A stretch of DNA of 64,000 nt from Staphylococcus kloosii (GTDB lineage Bacteria > Bacillota > Bacilli > Staphylococcales > Staphylococcaceae), in NCBI RefSeq assembly GCF_003019255.1, contig NZ_CP027846.1:930001-994000 (forward strand). The letters are read 5' to 3'. The notes under the pieces were generated by a model. That model was not told the DNA's origin and made no database searches. It saw only the letters and a program-made list of their open reading frames with translations. The position numbers and the translations under genes are program-made. This document shows, in pieces, positions 37,764 to 46,459 of the stretch (positions within the stretch are counted from its first letter, which is position 1; the number at the start of each line of letters is the position of its first letter).

Positions 37764-38573
37764 ATTTTGAGTTGCGCTTTCCTACGGGAAAGGCTCGAGC
37801 CTGTAGTCTCGAGGCACTTTCTATTCCGTCAGGAGTCTTGCTCAAAATAAAGTGTGTTAAAGGGAATGGTAACGACAGTGTTATTGGCTTAGTCATTTCA
37901 TTCATCTTTATTTTAATTGGGGAGTAGTGTGTGAATAATATATTTTGAGCTACGCTTTCCTACGGGAAAGGCTCGAGCCTGTAGTCTCGAGGCTCTTTCT
38001 ATTCCGTTAGGAGTCTCGCTCAAAATAAAAGTGTATAAATGGGAATGGAATTAACAAAAACTAAGTTATGTTAATAATTTAGATAGCCATTTCATTCATC
38101 TTTTTTTTATTGGGAAGTGTGATGTGAGTAATATATTTTAAGCTACGCTTTCCTACGGGAAAGGCTCGAGCCAGTAGTCTCGAGGCACTTTCTATTCCGT
38201 CAGGAGTCTTGCTCAAAATAAAGTGTGTTAAAGGGAATGGTAACGACAGTGTTATTGGCTTAGCCATTTCATTCATCTTTATTTTAATTGGGAAGTGGTG
38301 TGTGGATATATATTTTGAGCTACACTTTCCTACGGGAAAGGCTCGAGCCTGTAGTCTCGAGGCACTTTCTATTCCGTCAGGAGTCTTGCTCAAAATAAAG
38401 TGTGTTAATGGGAATGAAAACAACGGTGTTATTCGGTTAAATCATACCTTCATCTTTATTTTAAAAGGGAAGTGGTGTGTGAATATATATTTTGAGCTAC
38501 GCTTTCCTACGGGAAAGGCTCGAGCCTGTGGTCTCGAGACACTTTCTATTCCGTCAGGAGTCTTGCTCAAAAT
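37764..38573. repeat. tandem array of five 85-bp structured repeats
   Basis: Five copies, each exactly 85 bp, lie at 37764-37848, 37942-38026, 38135-38219, 38312-38396 and 38489-38573. Each is bounded by near-perfect inverted ends ATTTTGAGC and GCTCAAAAT. Inside are a CTTTCC-TACG-GGAAAG hairpin, a GCTCGAG/CTCGAGGC dyad around CCTGTAGT, and a TATTCCGTCAGGAGTCT segment, giving a cloverleaf-like fold. The spacers of 92-108 bp are related to each other as well (AGGGAATGG..., TTCATTCATC, GGGAAGTGG), so the unit is about 177 bp. Open frames across it on both strands come from the repeat and are unlikely to be genes. A diverged copy is at 17744. No transposase is nearby. Confidence 0.92.
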
Positions 38574-38742
38574 AAAAGACTTCGTGGATAGAAAGAAATT
38601 GAGCTTTATGTTGAAGTAACATGCTTTATAAATTCTAGGTGTTAACTTCATTGGCTCGCGATTCAAAGTAATAATTTTAAGTGGCTAGCTGAAAAGATTA
38701 ATATAATATCTCTTAGTATGAAAGTTAAGTGTATATATAAAA

Positions 38743-38786
38743 TAACGACGGTTACAATGGGATTCCAAAGTGACCGTCGTTTTGCT
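38743..38786 (-). terminator. terminator of the hydroxyacid dehydrogenase gene
   Basis: AACGACGGTTAC pairs with GTGACCGTCGTT. On the minus strand a T-rich run follows. It lies 43 bases past the gene's stop codon. Confidence 0.7.
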
Positions 38787-38828
38787 GTTTATTATTAACA
38801 AGATATTTGATAAATCTTGTTAAGTTGT

Positions 38829-39782
38829 TTAGTTTACTTTAAATTGTGGTTCGTCACCTGAAAGTTTACTAATCGTATCGTTGGCCACAATTTTAGACAT
38901 CATATCGCGTGCTTCAAATGTAGCATTACCAATGTGTGGCGTTATAACAACATTATCTAATGTTGTTAGTTCATCATTTATTTCAGGTTCAAACTCAAAT
39001 ACATCTAGTGCAGCACCTTCAATTTCTTGTGATTTTAAGGCATCAACGAGTGCTTGTTCATTTACAATTGGACCTCTTGATGCATTGATTAAATAACTTG
39101 TTGGTTTCATCATTTCAAATTGTTCTTTATCAATTTGGTGATGTAGTGAAGGGTTGTAAGCTGCATTGATAGTTATAAAGTCAGCATTTTTTAGTAAAGT
39201 TTCTAAGTCTACATACTTAGCACCAATTTCGCGTTCTTTTTCTGGTTTTTGATGTGGTCCTGTGTACAAAATGTCCATATCAAAGGCTTTGGCACGACGA
39301 GCAACGGCGCTACCAATTTCCCCTAAACCGATAATACCAATCGTTTTTTTCGATACTTCACGGCCTCTAAAGAATAAAGGCGCCCAGCCGTCAAAACCAG
39401 TGGTACGACATAATTTGTCACCTTCAGGAATTCTTCTAGCTACCGATAAAACTAATGCAATTGTTAATTCAGCAGTTGCATCAGTTGAAGCTTTAGGTGT
39501 GTTTGTAACATCGATATTGTTTTGTCTTGCATAATCAATATCAACATTATTAAAGCCAGCACCATAGTTTGCAATGATTTTTAAATTTTTACCAGCGTCG
39601 ATAATTTCTTTATCAACATTAGTAGAAAGTAAACTAACTAAAGCATCGGCATCTTTGACGCCATCTTTTAATGTTTGTTGATCTATTATACCAGTACCTT
39701 CATAAACAGAAACTTCAAAGTGTTGTTCGAGCAAATCCAAACCTACTTGTGGTATTGCTCCGGCAATAAATACTTTTGACAT
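38829..39782 (-). CDS. D-2-hydroxyacid dehydrogenase
   Basis: The 317-residue NAD-dependent enzyme has the Rossmann motif GLGEIGSAVARRA. The catalytic arginine is in NASRGPIVNE, the glutamate in FEFEPEI and the histidine in PHIGNATFE. It is closest to the glyoxylate/hydroxypyruvate reductase (GhrB/glycerate dehydrogenase) group, judging by TLDNVVITPH. It reduces small 2-oxoacids to D-2-hydroxyacids. It is monocistronic; the ATG follows AAAGGATG. Confidence 0.9.
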   Translation of the reverse strand: MSKVFIAGAIPQVGLDLLEQHFEVSVYEGTGIIDQQTLKDGVKDADALVSLLSTNVDKEIIDAGKNLKIIANYGAGFNNVDIDYARQNNIDVTNTPKASTDATAELTIALVLSVARRIPEGDKLCRTTGFDGWAPLFFRGREVSKKTIGIIGLGEIGSAVARRAKAFDMDILYTGPHQKPEKEREIGAKYVDLETLLKNADFITINAAYNPSLHHQIDKEQFEMMKPTSYLINASRGPIVNEQALVDALKSQEIEGAALDVFEFEPEINDELTTLDNVVITPHIGNATFEARDMMSKIVANDTISKLSGDEPQFKVN

Positions 39783-39845
39783 TTGTGTTCACATCCTTTA
39801 CCCCTAGTATAATAAAGATTTTAAAGAGTCACAAACAGTAGTGTT

Positions 39846-40160
39846 TTAACTTATTAATTTTAATCCTATAACTGCTACTATAATTAACCCAATAAAGAAA
39901 ATACGTGCGATGCTTTTAGATTCTTTGTAAAATAACATACCAACAATCGTGCCCCCACCAGTACCTATACCACTCCACACAGAGTAGGCAGTACCCATAG
40001 GAATATGAAGCATAGCAACTTTTAATGTGCTGAAACTACAAATAAAGGCGATGGCAAGTGCGACTATCAGTGATTTACTATTACGCTTTGTCAGTTCATT
40101 TAAAATAATAACACCTACGATTTCCATACAACCAGCTGCTACTAATATTAACCATGCCAT
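39846..40160 (-). CDS. ykkD: SMR transporter subunit, YkkD-like
   Basis: The 104-residue protein has four membrane helices and the SMR glutamate near residue 13 (AAGCMEIVG). The line PMGTAYSVWSGIGTGGGTIVG and the C-terminus IGLKLIS match B. subtilis YkkD closely. Together with the overlapping ykkC partner it should form a heterodimeric small multidrug resistance exporter. YkkCD-type pairs export guanidinium or cationic drugs. Its ATG overlaps the ykkC stop codon by one base. Confidence 0.87.
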   Translation of the reverse strand: MAWLILVAAGCMEIVGVIILNELTKRNSKSLIVALAIAFICSFSTLKVAMLHIPMGTAYSVWSGIGTGGGTIVGMLFYKESKSIARIFFIGLIIVAVIGLKLIS

Positions 40161-40480
40161 TATGCTTCACCTTCAGTCGTAGTTAATTTTAGTCCGATTA
40201 TGCCAATGATTAATAAAGCTATTAAAATAAGTTTTAATAAACTAAATGGTTCATGGAAAAAGAATATGTCGACTAATACTGTACCAATGGTCCCCATGCC
40301 GACGAAAACGGCGTAGACTGTACCTACAGGTAATGTTTTACAAGCGGCTATAACTAAATAAAAACTTAAAACAATAAAAATCGCGACGATAAGCCACGCA
40401 AACAATGAGTCGGCTTTATTCAAACCAGTAACCCAAATAACTTCTACCAAACCAGCTAAAAATACTTTAAGCCATTGCAT
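40160..40480 (-). CDS. ykkC: SMR transporter subunit, YkkC-like
   Basis: The 106-residue partner has four helices, the essential glutamate in AGLVEVIWVTGLNKADS, and LPVGTVYAVFVGMGTIGTVL as in YkkC. AAGGAGG lies 6 bases before the ATG at 40480. A longer frame runs 21 codons upstream but lacks a ribosome binding site. In B. subtilis ykkCD is under a guanidine-I riboswitch. I do not recognise that motif in the 140 bases upstream here. Confidence 0.87.
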   Translation of the reverse strand: MQWLKVFLAGLVEVIWVTGLNKADSLFAWLIVAIFIVLSFYLVIAACKTLPVGTVYAVFVGMGTIGTVLVDIFFFHEPFSLLKLILIALLIIGIIGLKLTTTEGEA

Positions 40481-40558
40481 AGTAGACCTCCTTAAATATG
40501 TAATAAACTCCACCATTTTCTCAAAAACTATAGTGTCATGCAATGAGTATGATTTTCA

Positions 40559-40597
40559 ACAAAAAAAATAACAAATGACCGCAGTCATTTGTTATCT
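40559..40597 (-). terminator. terminator of the CHAP protein gene
   Basis: AACAAATGACTGCGGTCATTTGTT is a near-perfect hairpin; on the minus strand ATTTTTTTTG follows. It lies 25 bases past the stop codon of the CHAP gene. Confidence 0.88.
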
Positions 40598-40620
40598 ATA
40601 TATTAATAATAAGTTAAGTT

Positions 40621-41088
40621 TTATTTTACGTGAATATAATTATAAGAACCAGCTTCACTAGCTGAGATAGTACGGTTACTTACAGAGTATGGTCCGCCAC
40701 TGTAGTTCATTTCTGATACTTCAACAGAACCGTCGCTGTTTACATTTTCAACATATGCAACGTGGCCCATAGCGCCTTCACTTGATTGTAAGATTGAACC
40801 AGCTGAAGGTGAATTGTTTACTGTATATCCTGCTGCTGATGCTGCAGAAGCCCAGTTATTTGCATTTCCCCAAGTAGAGCCGATGTTGCCACCAACTTTA
40901 TCGTAAACATACCAAGTACATTGACCTGCAGTATATAAATTACCGCTAGTGCTTTGTGTACTAGCTGATTGTGTTGATTGTTGAGCGTTAGCAGTTTCTG
41001 CTGCATGTGCTTCATGACCGTGATCTAAACCTACGATTGCTGCTCCGATTCCTGCTGTTAAAGTTGTAGCTGTTACTAATTTTTTCAT
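40621..41088 (-). CDS. secreted CHAP domain amidase (SsaA-like)
   Basis: The 155-residue protein has a signal peptide ending at about residue 29 (AHA), a short Gln/Ser/Thr linker and a C-terminal CHAP domain (about 48-155). The catalytic cysteine is in [10 protein letters not shown] and the histidine in GHVAYVE. CHAP amidases cut the peptide part or cross-bridge of peptidoglycan. It is a shorter relative of the protein at 45193. A WalR box upstream suggests control by the WalKR wall-homeostasis system. Confidence 0.92.
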   Translation of the reverse strand: MKKLVTATTLTAGIGAAIVGLDHGHEAHAAETANAQQSTQSASTQSTSGNLYTAGQCTWYVYDKVGGNIGSTWGNANNWASAASAAGYTVNNSPSAGSILQSSEGAMGHVAYVENVNSDGSVEVSEMNYSGGPYSVSNRTISASEAGSYNYIHVK

Positions 41089-41409
41089 AATAAAAATATC
41101 CTCCCAAAAATTTCTATCTTTATATTTCTAAGCGATTGACTGAAATGACTTTATTCTAATGTCGCATTAATACTACTAGCGATTACGACAAGTAATACTT
41201 TATCAGAAGAAAACGCGTTTGTGTGGTTTGTTATTGTTTTGTAAAGGAATTAAAAAAACCTCACATATCGTTGTAATAAACGCTACATGAAGTTACAAAA
41301 TGATATCAGGCCATTAAAAGGCATTGAGCCGATAACAATAATACTTTTATGAAATTGTGGTATTACTTTATTACAAGACTTTGTAAATTTTCATAATATT
41401 GTGTTTGTC
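41089..41409. promoter_or_regulatory. intergenic region between the CHAP and DUF4870 genes
   Basis: These 321 bases contain no gene. They hold the WalR box at 41229-41245 and a small AGGCCATTAAAAGGC stem-like element near 41310. I see nothing else of note. Confidence 0.5.
41229..41245 (+). promoter_or_regulatory. WalR box of the CHAP gene
   Basis: TGTTAT-N5-TGTAAA matches the WalR consensus TGTWAH-N5-TGTWAH fully. It is 141 bases upstream of the minus-strand start at 41088 and reads in the opposite orientation. Confidence 0.65.
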
Positions 41410-41787
41410 TTATTTTATAAATCTTATAGATAAAGGCGGTAGGTAATGTTCACCATTGCTAGCCTTAACTATGGCAATGATTGTGAAAACTAAATTTAAG
41501 ATAGCTACAATAGGTAATAAAACAAAACCAATTAAAATAAGTATAAGTAACGTAGAAACGACTGTCCAAATAATATAAGAAATTAAGAAATTAAAGTAGT
41601 CTTTTCCACCACGGTCAACGAAAGGTGATTCTTCACGTTTAACTAACCATATTATTAATGGGCCTATAAATGAAGTGAAAAAACTTAAAATATAAATTAA
41701 CATAACCATTAAACGTTCTTCACTCGTCGTATTCAAAGTTTGCTTCGTGTCATCAAAATCGTATTGATATGAGTCGTTATTAGTCAT
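41410..41787 (-). CDS. DUF4870 membrane protein
   Basis: The 125-residue protein has a polar start and three membrane helices with the DUF4870 signature (LSFFTSFIGPLIIWLVKRE and DRGGKDYFNFLISYIIW, about 30-85). Function unknown; it is widespread in Gram-positive bacteria. AAGGAGG precedes ATG at 41787. The frame continues 24 codons upstream but without a start signal. Confidence 0.85.
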   Translation of the reverse strand: MTNNDSYQYDFDDTKQTLNTTSEERLMVMLIYILSFFTSFIGPLIIWLVKREESPFVDRGGKDYFNFLISYIIWTVVSTLLILILIGFVLLPIVAILNLVFTIIAIVKASNGEHYLPPLSIRFIK

Positions 41788-41945
41788 AAGATTCCTCCTT
41801 TTGAGAGGATTATAACAAACTATTGAAATAATTAATATATTGTGTAGCAAATACCTCACTAATATGATAGTTTACAATGAAGTGGTTTATATACTAAATT
41901 GAACTGCAGCAAGTTAAATCCTATTTAAAGAAAGAAGTGATAAGC

Positions 41946-43016
41946 ATGAAAATAGCAATCGTAGGATCAGGTAACGGTGCGGTTACGGCTGCCCTAGATA
42001 TGATAACAAAAGGTCATGAAGTGAAGTTATATTGTAGAAACCAATCAATTCATAAATTTGAAACGGCTATTAATAATGGAGGCTTTCATTTTAATAATGA
42101 AGGTGAAGAACAATTTGTTGAATTTACAAATATTAGTGATGATATGGAATATGTATTAAAAGATGCAGAAGTGATACAAATCATTATTCCATCTTCTTTT
42201 ATAGAACATTATGCTAAAACAATGGCTGAGTTTTTAACAAATGACCAACTTATTTTATTTAATATGGCAGCAGCAATGGGCTCAATTAGATTTATCAATG
42301 TGCTCGAAGATATGCATATTGACACGATGCCACAATTTGCAGAAGTCAATACATTAACGTATGGGACAAGAGTTGATTTTGACAACGCAGAAGTCAATTT
42401 ATCTTTAAATGTGAGAAAAGTTCATTTTTCTACTTATGATAAATCTTATTTAGCAGACAGTTTTAAATTAGTAGAAGACCTTTATCCATATATTGTTAAA
42501 GAAGAAAGTTTATGGAAAACTAATCTTGAAAATGGGAATCCCGAAGTGCATCCCGGACCTACTTTATTAAATGTAGGACGTATAGATTATGCGGACGAGT
42601 TTGCATTATATAAAGAGGGTATAACATTGCATACAGTTAAATTGTTGCACGCAGTTGAATTAGAAAGATTAACTTTAGGGAGAAAGTTAGGTTTTGAATT
42701 AAATACTGCGAAAGGTGCCAGAATAGAACGTGGTTATCTATCTGAAGAAGATGAAGATATGCCATTGCATAGATTATTCAATTCCAGTGAAGTATTCTCA
42801 CAAATAAAGGGACCTAACGAAGTTAAAAATCGTTATTTAACTGAAGATATTGCTTTTGGACTAGTATTATGGTCTAGCTTAGGTAGAGCGTTAGATGTTG
42901 AAACACCGAATATTGATGCCATTATTGTTATTGCATCAACGATATTAGAGCGAGACTTCTTTGATGAAGGACTTACTGTCGAAGAATTAGGACTAGAGAA
43001 ATTAGGGTTAGATTAA
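41946..43016 (+). CDS. opine dehydrogenase-like protein (octopine/nopaline dehydrogenase family)
   Basis: The 356-residue protein has an N-terminal Rossmann motif (AIVGSGNGAVTAALD, about 4-18) and a C-terminal helical domain (about 185-335) with the conserved histidine in EVHPGPTLLN. The family joins an amino acid to an oxoacid by NAD(P)H-dependent reductive amination. The staphylopine enzyme CntM belongs here, but no cntK/cntL gene is adjacent, so this is probably a different opine enzyme. ATG at 41946 follows AAAGAAG; a GTG three codons before is less well placed. It is followed by an NhaC transporter, a pairing also present in S. aureus. Confidence 0.82.
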   Translation: MKIAIVGSGNGAVTAALDMITKGHEVKLYCRNQSIHKFETAINNGGFHFNNEGEEQFVEFTNISDDMEYVLKDAEVIQIIIPSSFIEHYAKTMAEFLTNDQLILFNMAAAMGSIRFINVLEDMHIDTMPQFAEVNTLTYGTRVDFDNAEVNLSLNVRKVHFSTYDKSYLADSFKLVEDLYPYIVKEESLWKTNLENGNPEVHPGPTLLNVGRIDYADEFALYKEGITLHTVKLLHAVELERLTLGRKLGFELNTAKGARIERGYLSEEDEDMPLHRLFNSSEVFSQIKGPNEVKNRYLTEDIAFGLVLWSSLGRALDVETPNIDAIIVIASTILERDFFDEGLTVEELGLEKLGLD

Positions 43017-43054
43017 AATGATGGTTTAGCAAATTATTTGTAAAGGGGAATTGG

Positions 43055-44479
43055 ATGACGAGAAAGCCTACATTTATAGAATCTATTTCAACTATTTTAG
43101 TAATGATTGTAATTGTAGTAACAGGATTTATTGTTTTTAATATACCTATTCAGGCATTACTTATCTTATCATCTGCATATGCAGCATGGATTGCTAGGAG
43201 AGTCGGTTTAAAGTGGACAGATCTTGAAGAAGGTATTACAAAAAGGCTATCCACAGCGATGCCAGCGTTGTTCATTATATTAGCAGTAGGTATTATTGTT
43301 GGTACTTGGATGTATTCAGGGACTGTACCTTCATTAATATATTATGGCTTAGAGTTTCTAAATCCTCACTATTTTTTAGTGTCGGCATTTATTATTAGTG
43401 CAATTACATCTGTTGCTACTGGTACGGCTTGGGGTTCAGCTTCTACTGCAGGTATTTCATTAATGGCTATAGGGACACAGTTAAATATTGATAGTGGAAT
43501 GGCTGCTGGTGCCATTATTGCCGGAGCAGTATTTGGAGACAAAATGTCGCCGTTATCAGATACGACTAATTTGGCAGCACTTGTCACTAAAGTAAATATT
43601 TTTAATCATATTAGAGCAATGATGTGGACTACAATTCCAGCATCGATTATAGGTTTAATTGTATGGTTTTTTGCAGGCATGGGTTATAAAGGTAATACGA
43701 ATACATCACAAATGAAAAGATTATTATCAGAGCTGGCACAAATTTATAATATAAATTTTTTCGTATGGATTCCTATTATCGTTATAGTAGTTTGTTTATT
43801 ATGTAAGATTTCTACTGTACCAGCGATGTTAGCATCAAGTTTAAGTGCAATTTTGGTCGGTACATTTAACAATCATTTCAATATAGTAGATGGTTTTAAA
43901 GCGAGTTTCGATGGTTTTAAAGATACGATGCTAGTGCATAGTAGTGGATTGTCAGAAAAGACTATTGCCCTTGTGCAACAAGGTGGCATGATGAGTATGA
44001 CTGAAATCATCGTCACTATTTTTACTGGTTATGCTTTTGCTGGAATAGTAGAGAAAGCCGGTTGTTTAGATGTAATTTTAGAAAAAATAGCTAAAAATAT
44101 TAACTCTGTTGGACAATTAATTTTAGCTACAATTATCGGTGGTATTATTATGGTATTGGCTGCCGGCGTAGCATCTGTAGTTATTATTATGGTCGGTGTA
44201 TTAATGATGGACATGTACAATAAAATGGATTTAGATCGTTCTAATTTATCACGAACATTAGAAGATTCAGGAACGATGTTAATCCCATTAATTCCATGGG
44301 GGACTTCAGGTATTTACTATACACAACAACTAGGTGTTGCCGTCGATAAGTTCTTTATTTGGACAGTCCCATGTTACTTATGTATCGTCTTTGCAATTAT
44401 TTATGGATTTACAGGTATTGGTATTAAAAAGGTAAACAATCGATCCGATGATAAACAATTACCGTCATCAAACGGTTAA
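43055..44479 (+). CDS. NhaC family transporter linked to the opine dehydrogenase
   Basis: The 474-residue protein has about twelve membrane helices and NhaC motifs GTAWGSASTAGISLMAIG and GDKMSPLSDTTNLAA. It is annotated as a Na+/H+ antiporter by family, but the coupling to the opine dehydrogenase gene 38 bases upstream suggests that it carries the opine or one of its substrates. The ATG follows AAAGGGG. It is distinct from the NhaC protein at 13023. Confidence 0.87.
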   Translation: MTRKPTFIESISTILVMIVIVVTGFIVFNIPIQALLILSSAYAAWIARRVGLKWTDLEEGITKRLSTAMPALFIILAVGIIVGTWMYSGTVPSLIYYGLEFLNPHYFLVSAFIISAITSVATGTAWGSASTAGISLMAIGTQLNIDSGMAAGAIIAGAVFGDKMSPLSDTTNLAALVTKVNIFNHIRAMMWTTIPASIIGLIVWFFAGMGYKGNTNTSQMKRLLSELAQIYNINFFVWIPIIVIVVCLLCKISTVPAMLASSLSAILVGTFNNHFNIVDGFKASFDGFKDTMLVHSSGLSEKTIALVQQGGMMSMTEIIVTIFTGYAFAGIVEKAGCLDVILEKIAKNINSVGQLILATIIGGIIMVLAAGVASVVIIMVGVLMMDMYNKMDLDRSNLSRTLEDSGTMLIPLIPWGTSGIYYTQQLGVAVDKFFIWTVPCYLCIVFAIIYGFTGIGIKKVNNRSDDKQLPSSNG

Positions 44480-44586
44480 TAGTTATAGTGTGAAATTATT
44501 TTTGAAAAAAATATAATCAATTTTAATATTTAAGTTTTAGAAGATGTAGAAACGGATAGAATAATAATATGGATGAGGTGATTCCA

Positions 44587-45087
44587 ATGTTATATATAGT
44601 AATCATTGTAGCGATATTACTATGTTGTTTTGGAATACATCAATATTTCAATTTGAATATTCATAAGAAAAAATATCCTTCAATTATTTTTTCAATAATC
44701 GGTTTTGTATTGTATTTTATTGTAGCGATTGTGCAATACAAAACTGATTGCGTTAATAACCGTTTTTTTATTCATGAATTACTCGTGATTTCGATATACG
44801 GTATATTATTATTTTGGCTTTATTCTATTTATAAACGACTATCAATTATATACATTTACACTGTAGCGATAATAATTTTTTCTATATTTTTGGTGTTGAG
44901 TTCGTACACACCAAATGTAACGGAAAGTATAACAATGTTAATAGTAAGATTGTTATTAACAATTCTGTTATTAATATTTGGCAGTATTTTTATATTAAAA
45001 CGAGATAATAACCAACAAGCGGAAAATGTACCGATATATTTTTTATTTTCGTTTATATATTGGTTAGTAATAGCTTATCTATTTTAA
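44587..45087 (+). CDS. hypothetical membrane protein, 166 residues
   Basis: Five hydrophobic segments fill the protein, with a short polar stretch RDNNQQAENVP before the last helix. No family is recognised. GAGGTG lies 6 bases before the ATG at 44587. An ATG six codons earlier overlaps that site. It ends before a strong terminator and stands alone. Its codon use is very AT-rich, like its neighbours. Confidence 0.65.
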   Translation: MLYIVIIVAILLCCFGIHQYFNLNIHKKKYPSIIFSIIGFVLYFIVAIVQYKTDCVNNRFFIHELLVISIYGILLFWLYSIYKRLSIIYIYTVAIIIFSIFLVLSSYTPNVTESITMLIVRLLLTILLLIFGSIFILKRDNNQQAENVPIYFLFSFIYWLVIAYLF

Positions 45088-45105
45088 CCCAATTAAATAA
45101 ATAAA

Positions 45106-45147
45106 ATAGGGACTAGACAAGGTATCATACTTTGTCTAGTCCCTTTA
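45106..45147 (+). terminator. terminator after the membrane protein gene
   Basis: AGGGACTAGACAA pairs with TTGTCTAGTCCCT around a short loop, with T residues after it. Confidence 0.85.
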
Positions 45148-45162
45148 ATATTTAAGAAAAAT

Positions 45163-45190
45163 AAAAAAGCAACCAAGCGGTTGCTTTTTT
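45163..45190 (-). terminator. terminator of the ssaA-type gene
   Basis: AAAAAGCAACC and GGTTGCTTTTT enclose AAGC. It lies just past the gene's stop codon on the minus strand. Confidence 0.85.
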
Positions 45191-45192
45191 TA

Positions 45193-45915
45193 TTAATGAA
45201 TGTAGTTATAGCTTGAAGCTTCACTAGCAGAGATAGTACGTGTTGATACTACACCAGCACCGTGACCATAGTTCATTTCTGAAACTTTAACTGAACCATT
45301 GCTTCCAACGCTTTCAACGTATGCAACGTGTCCATAAGCACCAGCAGATGATTGTAAAATTGAACCAGCTTTTGGTGTGTTATTTACAGTGTAACCTGAA
45401 GATGCAGCAGCGCTTGCCCAGTTTCTAGCGTCTCCCCAAGTTGAACCAATTTTACCGCCAACTTTGTCATATACATAGTATGTACATTGACCAGAAGTGT
45501 ATAAATTGTTTGAAGAACCTGATGTGCTAGCGATTGAGTTAGCTGAGCTTGATGGTGCAGTTTGTGTAGTTACTTTGATGTTGTGGTTAGAAGTTGAGTT
45601 AGAAACTGCGCCTCTACCACCAGTTGTATTGTTGTTAGCTGTATATGATTGAGTCGCGTTTGCAGTTGACCCAGCATTATTTGAATAGTTAACATTACTA
45701 TTGTTAGTGTGGTTAGCTTGGCTTGGATTCCAATTACCTTGCCAGTCATAGTGATAATTACCTTGTTGATCTATTGTGTAAGTGTAGCTGTATGACGTAG
45801 GGTCATTTGGATTGTATCCACTATTATTATTTTCAGCTGCGTGTGCATCATGATGTGCAAAAGCAACAGTAGCGATTCCTGCAGTAGCGATAGTAGCAGT
45901 AGCGATTTTTTTCAT
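45193..45915 (-). CDS. ssaA: staphylococcal secretory antigen SsaA, CHAP domain
   Basis: The 240-residue exported protein has a signal peptide ending at about residue 26 (AHA) and the SsaA-specific N-terminal block [20 protein letters not shown] low-complexity Asn/Ser/Thr linker (about 65-130) and a C-terminal CHAP domain (about 137-240; catalytic cysteine in [10 protein letters not shown], histidine in GHVAYVE) follow. SsaA-type amidases cut peptidoglycan and depend on WalKR. The gene sits beside the opine/NhaC pair as in S. aureus. A full WalR box is 112 bases upstream. Confidence 0.93.
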   Translation of the reverse strand: MKKIATATIATAGIATVAFAHHDAHAAENNNSGYNPNDPTSYSYTYTIDQQGNYHYDWQGNWNPSQANHTNNSNVNYSNNAGSTANATQSYTANNNTTGGRGAVSNSTSNHNIKVTTQTAPSSSANSIASTSGSSNNLYTSGQCTYYVYDKVGGKIGSTWGDARNWASAAASSGYTVNNTPKAGSILQSSAGAYGHVAYVESVGSNGSVKVSEMNYGHGAGVVSTRTISASEASSYNYIH

Positions 45916-46026
45916 TGTAAAATATCCTCCTAAAATTTTTCAATAATTTTTCCCAATGTCACGCCTCAAAAGCGTGGTTAAAACGACAAGAATTAATATA
46001 GCAGAAAAATTAGCTTTTGTGCGCAA

Positions 46027-46043
46027 TGTTATAGTTTTGTAAT
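46027..46043 (+). promoter_or_regulatory. WalR box of the ssaA-type gene
   Basis: TGTTAT-N5-TGTAAT matches the WalR consensus fully. It is 112 bases upstream of the start at 45915, in the same orientation relative to the gene as the box at 41229. Confidence 0.68.
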
Positions 46044-46334
46044 TTAGTTCTAATAAAGAGTAGAAATTTGTAACAAATAACTTTAATTAATTAAATCGCT
46101 AAAACTTGTCAGTGAGGCGTTTTTAGAATTAGGAGAGTAAAATTACCTTAAAGATTATTACAAAGCTGTAAAATAACAGAAAATTTAAATTAACGTCTTT
46201 CAACATTTAATAGTTAGATGTTGATTTACATAAAACATATAAATAGAAAAAATTTAACTGAAATAACATTTTGCGAGCAAGTGAATTAGGATTATAAAAA
46301 ACATATGCTATAATATTTAAGTAATTAAATTAAA

Positions 46335-46459
46335 GCTAGTCATAAATGCTGCAAGTTAGTATAGTTGGTAGCGTATTTTCTTCTCTTACTTTGACAAATT
46401 TAGTTCGCAGGAGAAGGGCTAGTTTAGTAACTAATCACTATTTATAAGGAGAGAAAGTA
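46335..46459 (+). promoter_or_regulatory. possible structured leader of the DoxX-like gene
   Basis: The leader holds CTTCTC (46380-46385) paired with GGAGAAG (46410-46416) and an outer AGCTAG/CTAGTT pair. It also has a TAGTATAGTTGGTAGCG stretch that looks like a tRNA D-arm but lacks matching acceptor and T-arms. The rest of the 544-base gap is AT-rich, with only the WalR box recognised. Confidence 0.3.

Noticed and set aside
37764..38573. CRISPR array
   Set aside because: The repeats are 85 bp with internal hairpins and the spacers of 92-108 bp are themselves related, unlike CRISPR; no cas gene is present.
37706..38666. Several overlapping open frames of 70-136 codons on both strands across the repeat array
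   Set aside because: Their translations repeat the same peptide for every 177-bp unit and on both strands, as a structured repeat with multiple open frames would produce. No ribosome binding site or known domain supports them.
46350..46420. tRNA-like sequence (TAGTATAGTTGGTAGCG resembling a D-arm)
   Set aside because: No matching 7-bp acceptor stem, anticodon arm or GGTTCGAATCC-type T-arm could be assembled around it.
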